A DNA stretch of 64,000 nt, taken from JANQSS01 sp965249735. GTDB lineage: Bacteria > Bacteroidota > Bacteroidia > Chitinophagales > Saprospiraceae. The translations under genes and the position numbers were made by a program. The notes under the pieces were generated by a model. It was not told the DNA's origin. It did no database searches and saw only the letters and a program-made list of their open reading frames with translations. The stretch lies in assembly GCA_965249735.1 (NCBI GenBank), contig CBDFMS010000025.1, positions 496,001-560,000 on the forward strand, read 5' to 3'. This document shows positions 8,993-17,900 of the stretch, in pieces (position 1 is the stretch's first letter; each line of letters begins with the position of its first letter).

Positions 8993-9060
8993 ATGCTCAA
9001 ATGCTCTCTCGTTCTCAAGATCTCACGCTCTCACGCTCTCAAATTCTCAAGATCTCACGT
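8993..9060. repeat. CTC-type octamer repeat tract
   Basis: Imperfect tandem units of about 8 bases of the kind CTCAAATG, TTCTCAAGAT, CTCACGCT, CTCACGCT, CTCAAATT. A shorter relative is at 26112-26145, next to the stop of the aminopeptidase gene. Confidence 0.7.
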
Positions 9061-9072
9061 TTTTGAACAACC

Positions 9073-9137
9073 GCTTGCCCGTCAAAGCTTTCTTGGTCGC
9101 TGGAGCTTAAACGCAGGTGACAGCGAAACCGGCACCA
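9073..9137. repeat. Composite intergenic repeat, copy C (diverged core)
   Basis: Core only: CGCTTGCCCGTCAAAGC, then TTTCTTGGTCGCTGGAGC and AGGTGACAGCGAAACCGGC. It aligns with copies A and D over about 60 bases but has no 7-base tract. Confidence 0.65.
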
Positions 9138-9383
9138 CGTGAGAGCCTGTTTCTACAGCATAATGCCCCATTTCCCCTAACTACTCCCGTATAACAAAGG
9201 TTACATAGCGACAGACCTATATCTATCTTAATTTTAATTATGTATTTGATGAGATAAGATAGGTTGTTTTCACAACGATTTCGTCATCAGACTTGATTTC
9301 ATTGATTTATCCAATGAAGTAAAGACAAAGAAACCAATCTATAGCCATCTCATTTTATTGAATAAATTTAAAATCTATTTAAA

Positions 9384-10073
9384 ATGAAATTCAATTTAAT
9401 TAAATTAAAAAGATCAAAATCTAGCTCGGAAATAAATGCATTTATTGCATCGTACGAAGGGTTTTCAACTGTAGCTGTTGATATCGAGTTGTTGGTTAAT
9501 AATGAAATATATGACGTGTACTGGGGTTCAAGATGTGTTGGTGGTTTTGTGGTTGCTAAGGAGCATGAAGATCTGAGGTCGAATACATCTCGGATAAATA
9601 AAATGTTGAAGCAACTTTATCGTCGGCTTTTTCATTCTGATAAGGCTATGTGTATTTTTTATATGTGGCACAACGCACATATCGTGCAACGGATTATGAT
9701 GCTGCCATTGTTGATCCGATCTGTATATCTGCTGATGAAATCACAGGACAAGGAATATTTGGGACTATTGTCCATGGACTGTTCGACGGATAAGTGGTTT
9801 CGGCGTTCAACCCTATTTTTTGAAATCGCCTTAAGGTGTGATCGGTTATCTGCTAAGTGTATGTTTGTTACGCGACGATCATCACTGGCCCTGGTGGGAA
9901 TAAATCTCCTGATTGATCAGGTCTTTCGAAGAATAAGAAACTTTCTATCGTTTAAACCGGCAATGACTCAGCAGACCGATGATTTGAATAGATTGTCGAA
10001 AGTTGAACGTGAGCTATTGCACCAGGATGTTATGAATGAACTCAAGGATGAGTATTCTTTTGAAGAAATATAA
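9384..10073 (+). CDS. Uncharacterised protein, unrecognised family
   Basis: I do not recognise this 229-residue protein. It is basic (rich in Arg/Lys), has no signal peptide, and contains a Leu/Ile/Met-rich central part (about residues 95-120, ending LLIRSVYLLM) that could be a buried helix or a weak membrane contact. The early stretch NNEIYDVYWGSRCVGGFVVAKE resembles the paired central strands of a GNAT fold, but no acetyl-CoA loop can be identified, so no function is assigned. The tail is acidic. The flanking regions are long, AT-rich and without partner genes, and the gene follows the repeat-rich gap, so it may be strain-specific. An inverted repeat AATCCTTC/GAAGGATT at its stop (10072-10117) could help end transcription. 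Confidence 0.55.
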   Translation: MKFNLIKLKRSKSSSEINAFIASYEGFSTVAVDIELLVNNEIYDVYWGSRCVGGFVVAKEHEDLRSNTSRINKMLKQLYRRLFHSDKAMCIFYMWHNAHIVQRIMMLPLLIRSVYLLMKSQDKEYLGLLSMDCSTDKWFRRSTLFFEIALRCDRLSAKCMFVTRRSSLALVGINLLIDQVFRRIRNFLSFKPAMTQQTDDLNRLSKVERELLHQDVMNELKDEYSFEEI

Positions 10074-10150
10074 TCCTTCGACTAATTTCAAATCACGTAC
10101 GATTTTTGTGAAGGATTCAATTAAAGTAATTAATAATTTACTGTATACAG

Positions 10151-10303
10151 ATGAAATATTTTGTAAAGGAGTATTTAATCAGACAGCAGTTGAAGTTTAA
10201 GGAATACGGAGCCATAGTGTGGAAGAAAGAGAATTTCTTTATATTACTAACGCACAGATCGAGGTCAAGAGAGATATTGGGGTGTTTTATTAAGAGTGCA
10301 TGA
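10151..10303 (+). CDS. Possible small protein of 50 residues
   Basis: A short frame starting with ATG (MKYFVKEYLIRQQLKFKEYG) and ending at TGA 10301-10303. It has plausible protein character (basic, with a hydrophobic ENFFILL segment), but frames of this length occur by chance and no family is recognised. It fills the gap between the orphan gene and the histidine kinase. Confidence 0.2.
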   Translation: MKYFVKEYLIRQQLKFKEYGAIVWKKENFFILLTHRSRSREILGCFIKSA

Positions 10304-10341
10304 AATGCAAATTGTTGGATAATTAAAACTGATATCTAAGT

Positions 10342-13329
10342 ATGATTATGAATTCTGGATTTGGTATTATCCGTCTTACTGTCAGCATGTTCTTGCTGGC
10401 ATGGGTGCCATTTGTATTAAACGGACAAATCATGATTGGTAAAATCGATGATTTATCCCAGTTTAGCCCGCGCCATATACACAGAGCCTCTTCGGGCAAC
10501 CAAATATTTATATACAGTCTCGATGGATTGAATGTGTTCAATGGAAAAAGAACCAAAGTGTACAAAAAGACTACACACAATTTATTGGACAACAGGATTA
10601 TGGGGAGATTTTTTGAAGACCCTCAAGGAAATGTTTGGTTTACTACTCACCAGGGAATACATATGTATGATAGACACAAAGATGATTTTGATGTGTACCA
10701 GATTCAGGATGAAAATGGAATGACATTGGATTCAGATTATGAGCTTGTTTTCGAATGGGATTCTGTGTCATTCGTATTGAAGGCAGAAAATCGACTCGTC
10801 ATATACAATTCCAATTTAAATCGGGTCGTCAGGAATTTTGATGTACCATTTGGTCATTATTCAACGTTCGCTGTCACGAGATGGCAAGATAAAACTCATG
10901 TGGTGGTTGGCGATACAGATATGGCTACCTGGTATATTTTTGGATCGAATTCAAGATCAAAGAAAACGCTGATAATAAATGGTAGCCGTTTTAGATTCAT
11001 AGGAGACAGACTTTTTGTAGGGACAAGAGAAGGACATCTCGAGGAGTATGATGTAGATTCCAGAAACTTGATAAACAAATGGGAATTCGATCATGGGCGC
11101 ATAATTGATGTTCAACCTTTTCACACTAAGATTCTGGTGACAGCTCATTTGGGAATGATGATTGTGGATCAACAAAAGCATGACCAGACGAAAGAATTGA
11201 ATTTATTTGAAGATAATACCGGTGAGCGTTTGACTGGCTTGCAGGTGCCCACAATTGATCAGGACTCTATTTTATGGATAGGAATTAATGGTAAAGGAGT
11301 ATATCTATTCAATCTGGCCAAAGCCAGATTTGAGCATTGGCCTGTACAAGTCAGCAATGGACAATCGGTAAGAGTCACAAAGATATTAGAGGATTCCGAT
11401 TTGCATTTTTACATTTTCAGTTTTACACGTGAATTATTTAAATTAAATCGTGTGGGTGATGTAGTGGAAGAGTGGAATAATTCTGAACTCATGGATGAAC
11501 GCGTGCATGCCGACTGGTATGGAGGTAAAATATTATTTGAAGATTACTCTTCTATTAAACTATTTGATCCTATTGAAAATACAATCGACTCCATAAAGAC
11601 CCCTTATAGCGGAATTGTACAATCAAAAGTTCATAATCAACAGGCATATTTTTCAATGTCCAAGGATCATATCGCGCATATTCAGAAAATAGATTCAGAA
11701 TTAATTATTGATTCAGTTGCGCGGCTTCCTGAAGGAAGAACACGAAATCAATTAAAATATTTCTTTTTTGATGCCGAAAATCGATTATATGTAAGTGGAA
11801 ACGATTTATCGATTTTTATCTTTGATTATGATTTATCCACATTATTGGCTGAATTGGAAGTCGATGGCGGCCTTCTGTCATTAACTGATGTTGATGATCA
11901 TGTACTTATTACAAACAGAAATGGCTTATTTAGGATAGATAAAAAGGATTTTACTACCGAACATATTATCGACAAAAGGAATCGACTGACCCAACAAATT
12001 TATGGCCTTTTAATAGATGACAACGGGTTTTACTGGATGTCGACAAATAATGGCTTATACCGGTATGATCCACGTACTGAATTAGCTCATCAGTTCAAGA
12101 TACGCGACGGATTGCAGGCCACGGAATACAATAGAATGTCTTATTTGAAAAACTCGAAGGGACAGTTTATGTTCGGTGGTATCAATGGTATTAACGTATT
12201 CGAGCCATTAGAAGTAAAGCTCTCCGACAAGCAGGCTCAAGTGGATTTTTATAATTATAAAATCAATGATACAGATTCCCGTGAATTTGGCGTGGCGAAT
12301 TATGTGAATCATTTTGATCTATACCATAAGAACAATACAATCACATTTCAATTTGTGGGGATTGATTACACTGGTACCCAACATGTCAATCTCAAGTATT
12401 TTATGGAAGGATATGATAAGGATTGGGTAGAAATTGATGAGAATGATGGATTGGCCCGATATGCCAATTTACCATATGGTGAATACACGTTTCATATGTT
12501 GGCGAGTAATTCGGATGAGGTGTGGTCGGATACAGCAAGGAAAGTCAGTATAATCGTGCATCCGCCGTTTTGGGCGACTTGGTGGTTTCTTACGCTTGTC
12601 GGACTTTTAATTATTTGGACGGGCTACTGGGGGGTCAGATCGTACTATCGGCGTAAACTTGAATACCGTGACCTCGTATTGAAACAACAAGCCCTCATCA
12701 TTGAGAAACAGGAGGCAGTAGAATATGAACGCAATCGCATTGCATCTGAAATGCATGATGACCTGGGGTCTGGTCTCACGACTATAAAATACTTGAGTGA
12801 ACATGTGATGAAGTCCACCGGTGATGGGTCGGAGAAGAATAATATAAAGCGAATCGCCGACCACGCTAAAAAACTTGTGATCAATATGTCCGAAATTATC
12901 TGGGCGATGAATAGCCGCAATGACACGGCTTCAGATTTGGTTGGATATATCCGACGATATGCATCGGAATATTTGGAAGAACATAAAAAGATATTGTCAT
13001 TTTCATCTCAGGGCATCACGAACGAACTGGAAATAAGCGGAGAGAAACGACGAAATTTATTTCTGGTAACCAAAGAAATCTTACATAACTTTATCAAGTA
13101 TGCCGGCGTAGAGGAAATGAATATTGATATTTCTGCAAATCAGCAAGAATTACAAATTCAATACCTGGAATTGGGCAGTGTCGGGTTTAATCCTGCGGAC
13201 CATGAGGAAACCGGGCATGGCTTATATAATATGAAAAATCGCATGGACGCAATTGGAGGTCAAATTATCTATGAGCAAACAAAAGAAGGCATGAAAACGA
13301 CTTTGTCATATCCGTTAATTTCAACATAA
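10342..13329 (+). CDS. Two-component-propeller sensor histidine kinase
   Basis: A 995-residue sensor with an N-terminal signal peptide (to about residue 29, ending VLNGQ). A long periplasmic sensor of reg_prop-type beta-propeller repeats follows (for example GNVWFTTHQGIHMYD, GFYWMSTNNGLYRYD, GQFMFGGINGINVFEP). Then come a Y_Y_Y Ig-like domain (about 640-735, ending GEYTFHMLASNSDEVWSD) and one transmembrane helix (about 742-765). The cytoplasmic part is a HisKA_3 dimerisation helix with the phosphoacceptor in ASEMHDDLGSGL and an HATPase domain (KEILHNFIKYA; HGLYNMKNRMDAIGG). The usual DxGxGF box reads ELGSVGF here, so the G1 motif is degenerate. It pairs with the NarL-type regulator 11 bases downstream. 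Such propeller sensors commonly monitor glycans or envelope state; the ligand here is unknown. Confidence 0.88.
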   Translation: MIMNSGFGIIRLTVSMFLLAWVPFVLNGQIMIGKIDDLSQFSPRHIHRASSGNQIFIYSLDGLNVFNGKRTKVYKKTTHNLLDNRIMGRFFEDPQGNVWFTTHQGIHMYDRHKDDFDVYQIQDENGMTLDSDYELVFEWDSVSFVLKAENRLVIYNSNLNRVVRNFDVPFGHYSTFAVTRWQDKTHVVVGDTDMATWYIFGSNSRSKKTLIINGSRFRFIGDRLFVGTREGHLEEYDVDSRNLINKWEFDHGRIIDVQPFHTKILVTAHLGMMIVDQQKHDQTKELNLFEDNTGERLTGLQVPTIDQDSILWIGINGKGVYLFNLAKARFEHWPVQVSNGQSVRVTKILEDSDLHFYIFSFTRELFKLNRVGDVVEEWNNSELMDERVHADWYGGKILFEDYSSIKLFDPIENTIDSIKTPYSGIVQSKVHNQQAYFSMSKDHIAHIQKIDSELIIDSVARLPEGRTRNQLKYFFFDAENRLYVSGNDLSIFIFDYDLSTLLAELEVDGGLLSLTDVDDHVLITNRNGLFRIDKKDFTTEHIIDKRNRLTQQIYGLLIDDNGFYWMSTNNGLYRYDPRTELAHQFKIRDGLQATEYNRMSYLKNSKGQFMFGGINGINVFEPLEVKLSDKQAQVDFYNYKINDTDSREFGVANYVNHFDLYHKNNTITFQFVGIDYTGTQHVNLKYFMEGYDKDWVEIDENDGLARYANLPYGEYTFHMLASNSDEVWSDTARKVSIIVHPPFWATWWFLTLVGLLIIWTGYWGVRSYYRRKLEYRDLVLKQQALIIEKQEAVEYERNRIASEMHDDLGSGLTTIKYLSEHVMKSTGDGSEKNNIKRIADHAKKLVINMSEIIWAMNSRNDTASDLVGYIRRYASEYLEEHKKILSFSSQGITNELEISGEKRRNLFLVTKEILHNFIKYAGVEEMNIDISANQQELQIQYLELGSVGFNPADHEETGHGLYNMKNRMDAIGGQIIYEQTKEGMKTTLSYPLIST

Positions 13330-13340
13330 ATTCGAGTGAA

Positions 13341-13970
13341 ATGAATGTGGCCATATTGGAGGATTTAAAAGAAGTAGCTGCCATATTGAAAGAGCAGCTC
13401 AATGAAGAGAAAGATATGCACTGCGCCCATGTATATTACAACGCAGAGGATGCGATGAATTTCTTACCTAAGGCCGGAGACGTGGATATTCTAATTGTCG
13501 ATATTGGTTTACCCCGGGCATCAGGTATTGATGCAATCAGATATTTAAGTCAATATTGTCCGGGCATGCAATTTTGCATGTTTACCGTGTATGAGGATGA
13601 TGAAAAAATATTTAATTCGTTGCAGGCCGGTGCGAACGGTTATATTCTGAAGAGTGCCGGTATAGCTAAAATCGTGGAATCAATAAGAGAATTGCATACA
13701 GGTGGAGCGCCCATGAGCCCTTCCATTGCCCGCCGATTAATATCTATTTTTAAGGACCAACGCATTCAACCCAGGAAAAATGATCTGCCGTTAACTTCCC
13801 GGGAAGTGGAATTACTGGATTTATTAAAAGATGGTCTGCTTTACAAAGAAATCGCCGAACAATTGGGAATAACCGTAGGTACGGTCAAGCAACATATCCA
13901 CAAGATCTACAAGAAATTACACGTGAACAATCGTACAGAGGCTATTAATATTTTCATTGATCGGAAATAG
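13341..13970 (+). CDS. NarL/FixJ-family response regulator
   Basis: A 209-residue two-domain regulator. The receiver has the acidic pair E7/D8, phosphoacceptor D54 (ILIVDIGLP), the Thr of FTVY and the Lys of YILKSAG, all intact. The C-terminal LuxR-type helix-turn-helix (about residues 145-200) reads TSREVELLDLLKDGLLYKEIAEQLGIT, then VGTVKQHIHKIYKKL. It follows the histidine kinase by 11 bases and is its obvious partner; phosphotransfer from the kinase His to D54 would activate DNA binding. Targets cannot be read from the window; the LytTR and cohesin/beta-helix genes 0.5-1 kb downstream are candidates by position only. Confidence 0.92.
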   Translation: MNVAILEDLKEVAAILKEQLNEEKDMHCAHVYYNAEDAMNFLPKAGDVDILIVDIGLPRASGIDAIRYLSQYCPGMQFCMFTVYEDDEKIFNSLQAGANGYILKSAGIAKIVESIRELHTGGAPMSPSIARRLISIFKDQRIQPRKNDLPLTSREVELLDLLKDGLLYKEIAEQLGITVGTVKQHIHKIYKKLHVNNRTEAINIFIDRK

Positions 13971-14480
13971 AAATCGAAAAGAAAACTCAATCGGACACCT
14001 CCTCAATATGATCTTAAAACCAATAGGATCAGTCTACCTTTGAAATAATTTGAAAATGGTCCCGTTTTCAATAATAGATATAACCATTTATAATACTGTG
14101 ATTGATGTCCTATTTGGGCTGAAATTAATACTTAATTATAGTCTAATGCCATAAAATAAGCCACTAGTCTTGTTTAAAAAGAAAGGTATGGTTTTTACTT
14201 ATCGCTTTCGACGATTTGGATAGTCGCCAAGAATCCAAATTATTATTTGCATTTCTGCTAATAATTGATTAGATTTGGTACACCCTAAGCCCTTCCTGTG
14301 TTTTTTGTTTAATTATTTGTGAAAATAAATTAACGCGTCATGTTATGTCGTGGTAGGGATTTGTATGTTCGGAATGAAGGAGAAGTATAACGAAAGTTAT
14401 ACATAGGCCTACAGGCGCTTGCTTATTTTTACATCAACAGTCGATGTGTGAAATATTAATTTAAAATTGCAAGTGGTCTT
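13971..14480. other. Long leader region upstream of the LytTR gene
   Basis: About 510 AT-rich bases. It holds a TACCTTTG (TAnnTTTG) box at 14034-14041, but no clear -33 partner, and a perfect small hairpin at 14385-14402. No coding frame and no recognised RNA family are seen. If the box at 14034 is used, the message has a leader of more than 400 bases. Confidence 0.45.
14385..14402 (+). promoter_or_regulatory. Palindrome/hairpin upstream of the LytTR gene
   Basis: GTATAACGAAAGTTATAC: 7-base perfect arms with a GAAA loop, followed by ATAGGCC. A related sequence (GTATAACAAAGGTTACATAG) lies at 9189-9208 upstream of the orphan gene. It could be a protein-binding palindrome or an RNA hairpin with a GNRA-type loop. 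Confidence 0.4.
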
Positions 14481-14897
14481 ATGAATATTCCCATCAGAAA
14501 TACATCACGGAATGATACACAAAAGGCAAAAATTGTCCGACTGAAAATCAACCGTAATATACCTGCAGAACCCAAGGATCACCTGATTATTAAGAACCAC
14601 GAAGCTCTTCATCTTATCACTATTACAGAACTCATCTACATCAAAGCAGAAGGCAATTATACAACACTTCATTTCGTCGATGGAAAAATAACAGCCTCAA
14701 AAACACTGAAGCACTTTGTCAATGTTCTGCGATTGCACAAACAGTTTATTCGTGTTCATAATGGCTATGTTGTCAATGCAAATTTTATCCGAACAATCCA
14801 CTGTAGAGAAGGACTCTCACTCAGAAACACCGATGTCCGAATACCCATATCCCGAAGAAAAAAATCTGATTTAATAAACTACTTCAACCAACTCTAA
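14481..14897 (+). CDS. Stand-alone LytTR DNA-binding regulator
   Basis: A 138-residue protein made almost only of a LytTR domain (about residues 32-136): LHLITITELIYIKAEGNYTTLHFVDGK, then SKTLKHFVNVL, FIRVHNGYVVNANFI and the basic tail RIPISRRKKSDLINYF. These are the signature strands of the LytTR beta-beta-beta fold, which binds direct repeats. There is no receiver domain or membrane segment, only a ~30-residue basic N-terminal arm. It ends 12 bases before the giant beta-helix protein gene, so it is almost certainly in the same transcript and may regulate it. How a receiver-less LytTR protein is controlled is not evident; the two-component pair just upstream is one possibility. Confidence 0.85.
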   Translation: MNIPIRNTSRNDTQKAKIVRLKINRNIPAEPKDHLIIKNHEALHLITITELIYIKAEGNYTTLHFVDGKITASKTLKHFVNVLRLHKQFIRVHNGYVVNANFIRTIHCREGLSLRNTDVRIPISRRKKSDLINYFNQL

Positions 14898-14909
14898 AAC
14901 TATTTTACC

Positions 14910-17900
14910 ATGAAAATCAAGTTTAGGATTCTTGCAATATTATTATGCTCCTCTGCATGGCTCTATGGAACCAATATTTCCGGCACCATATCGAGTAATA
15001 TGACCCTGGATACAGCGGGTAGTCCCTGGATTGTTACGGGCAACATTAGCATCAATCCGAATGTCACACTTACGGTTGACTCTAGTGTCGAAGTTCGGTT
15101 TAATTCTTCTCGGTCCATGACGGTGAATGGAACTCTTGATGCGAGGTATGCCACCTTTACGGCTAACAGTATGTCTCCGACGATTGGGTTTTGGGGATTT
15201 ATCAGTGCATATGACACGGTCATTATGGATAACTGCATTATCGAATATGCGAGTACCGGGATATACCTTTATGGTGGGTATGTTGATCTACAGGATTGTA
15301 CGATTTCAGAATGTACCTGGCCTATAAGTTATATTACGCCTTCTGATTTCACCGAGTCCAATCTGCTCCTGTTAAATAATACGCACCAAACAGTCCGCCA
15401 TACGGTCAGTACTGTTAGCTCAATTCAGAACTATGCCTTACCTAGTCTGGCCTATCCATATGAATTCGTTTCAGACTTGACTATTCAATCCGGTGGAAGT
15501 TTGACCATCAATGCCCCTAATATTTTTAAAATGAATTATCATACGGGAATCTATGTTGAAGGGACGTTGATTGCTGATGGGGAACTTGGAAATGAAATCG
15601 TATTCACCTCCTACAAGGATGACAATGAAGGCGGCGATACTAATGGTGATGCATCGGCTACCTCGCCAGTTCTAGGAGATTGGGATGGCATTTATTTTCA
15701 AAATTCCAGCCTGGACGCACAATGCAAGCTACGCTATTGTGAGATAAAATACGGCAGTTATAGCGGTAACGGTGGAGTGACATGTAATGATGCGAGTCCG
15801 ACGATCAATAATTGTGACCTTTCAAATAATTATTATGGTATCCGATTAAATGGCGCGTCGAATGCCACAATTGATAGCTGCGTGATCGGAAGCAGCAGCC
15901 AGACATCAATTGCCATGTCCTTTGATGCCAATCCGACTTTTTTGGATAATTCGTTTTCATTTTCTGATAATAATTATGATGCGATTGGACTTCTAGGAGG
16001 AACCATGACATCGAGCTCAACACTACCACAACGGGATGTGACCGGTTCACCGAATGTGACCTATGTTTTACTCGGAACAGTCACCATCGACTCAGGGGTC
16101 GTTTTAACAATTAACCCCGGTGTTGTGATAAAACCGGTTAGTGCCGGGATTCATTTACTTGTCAAAGGCACACTGAGTGCAGATGGCACACCAAGTGAAC
16201 CCATTGTATTCACGTCGATACACGACGACAATCATGGCAATCCAAATGATACCAATAAAAATGGAAATACGACCGTTCCTGCCGCAAATAATTGGTATGG
16301 AATCGTTTTTGGAGAAGATAGCAGTCCTTCTTCCTTGATGGATAATTGTATTATTAATTATGGTGGTACCTATAGCATTTATCAGACTGTTGGATACTCG
16401 CCCTACTTTTACTATACACTAAGATCGAACATAGCAGTAATCAAATCAAATCCAACGATTTCCAATTGTGAATTTAATATTGCCGCACATGGAATATCTT
16501 GTTATAAGGATGCCGCTCCGATTTTAACGAACAATACTATTAATAATGCGACTAGTGCACCAATCGCTGTCACGGCTGACTCGGATCCCGTGGCCACCGG
16601 GAATACGTTTGTCAATGCCGGGTTAGAAGCCATGGGACTGATTGGGACAGAGATATTTGCTAATGGTACTATTTCTCAAGTAGATTTGGCGGGTTATACG
16701 AACATTACCTATGTGTTAATTGGAGGAAGTCTTGTTATCCGAAACGGGGCGTACATCGACGTGGAGCCGGGGGTGGTGATAAAAGCGGCCAGTTATGGAA
16801 TTAGAGTAGAAGGAGGTCTTAAAGCTATTGGAACAGGTGCTGATGAAATAGTAATTACGTCAACCAAGGATGATAATGAAGGTAACCCGATGGATACCAA
16901 TGGAGATGGGAATTCAACAACACCTAATTATTATGATTGGGCTGGTATTTATTATGATGATGTTTCGGATGATGCATTCGATTCATTGAAATATGTACAT
17001 ATAAAATATGCTAATAACAGCATAGCTCCTTATTATTCCGGGGCGGGCGTTCACTGCCATAGCGCTGATATTAATCTTTTGAATTCAACCATATCAAATT
17101 GTGGAAGTGGCGTAGGTTTCACGGGAAATTCAAGTGCCGCAATAAACCAGGTGACAATTGAAAACTCAAACTCTGATCCATTGGTAATGTCATTGTCTGC
17201 CAATCCTCAGCTTTCGAATATTACATTTAGTTCAAATAATTTTAATACGATTGGAATTCTCGATAATAGCCTGGCAAGCGATGCTACGGTGGTAACTCGA
17301 AACGTAGCCGGTTTTACAAATATTGCTTATCGTCAGAGAAATTCAGTGTTAACAATAAATGCAATTGTTAATTTAACCATATCCCCTGATGTCGTTTGGA
17401 AATTCTCTAGTAGCGCGTCTGTTATTAGTGTAATTGGAAGTTTGACAGCTGAGGGACTGAATGGTAATCCAGTCATTTTTACTTCGATACATGATGACGC
17501 CGCCGGAGGGGATTCCAATAATAATGGGAATTCAACAGTGCCGGCTTCGGGAAATTGGGATGGCATTATGTTTTGGCCAATGTCGAATGACAGCCTTAAC
17601 TCATTGCAGTATTGTGAATTTAGATATGGAGATAACGGTCCGACTGCGTTCAATGGCTATAATGGAACTGAAGGAGGAGGATTGGTCAAAATTAAGGATG
17701 CCTCGGTTAATATTCAAAACTGTAAATTCAATTTTTCCTCATACACTGGAATCGGTATCTATGGTAGTGCAAATCCTTCCATTCAAGACAATGAGTTTTC
17801 TAATATTTCTGGGGCTCCAATTCACCTGGCTATGTTCTCCAATCCGACTTTTTCCGGAAACACAGCTTTTAATTTGGGGCGTATGACCCTGGATGTGCTG

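Larger units (their letters stand above)
8781..9383. other. Repeat-rich intergenic region
   Basis: About 600 bases without a gene. It contains composite repeat copies B and C, the CTC-type octamer tract at 8993-9060, and from 9185 a GTATAACAAAGGTTACATAG sequence related to the hairpin upstream of the LytTR gene at 14385. No coding frame is supported. Confidence 0.6.

Noticed and set aside
10072..10117. Inverted repeat AATCCTTC/GAAGGATT after the orphan gene as a terminator
   Set aside because: Only eight base pairs with a ~30-base loop and no U run; too weak to call.
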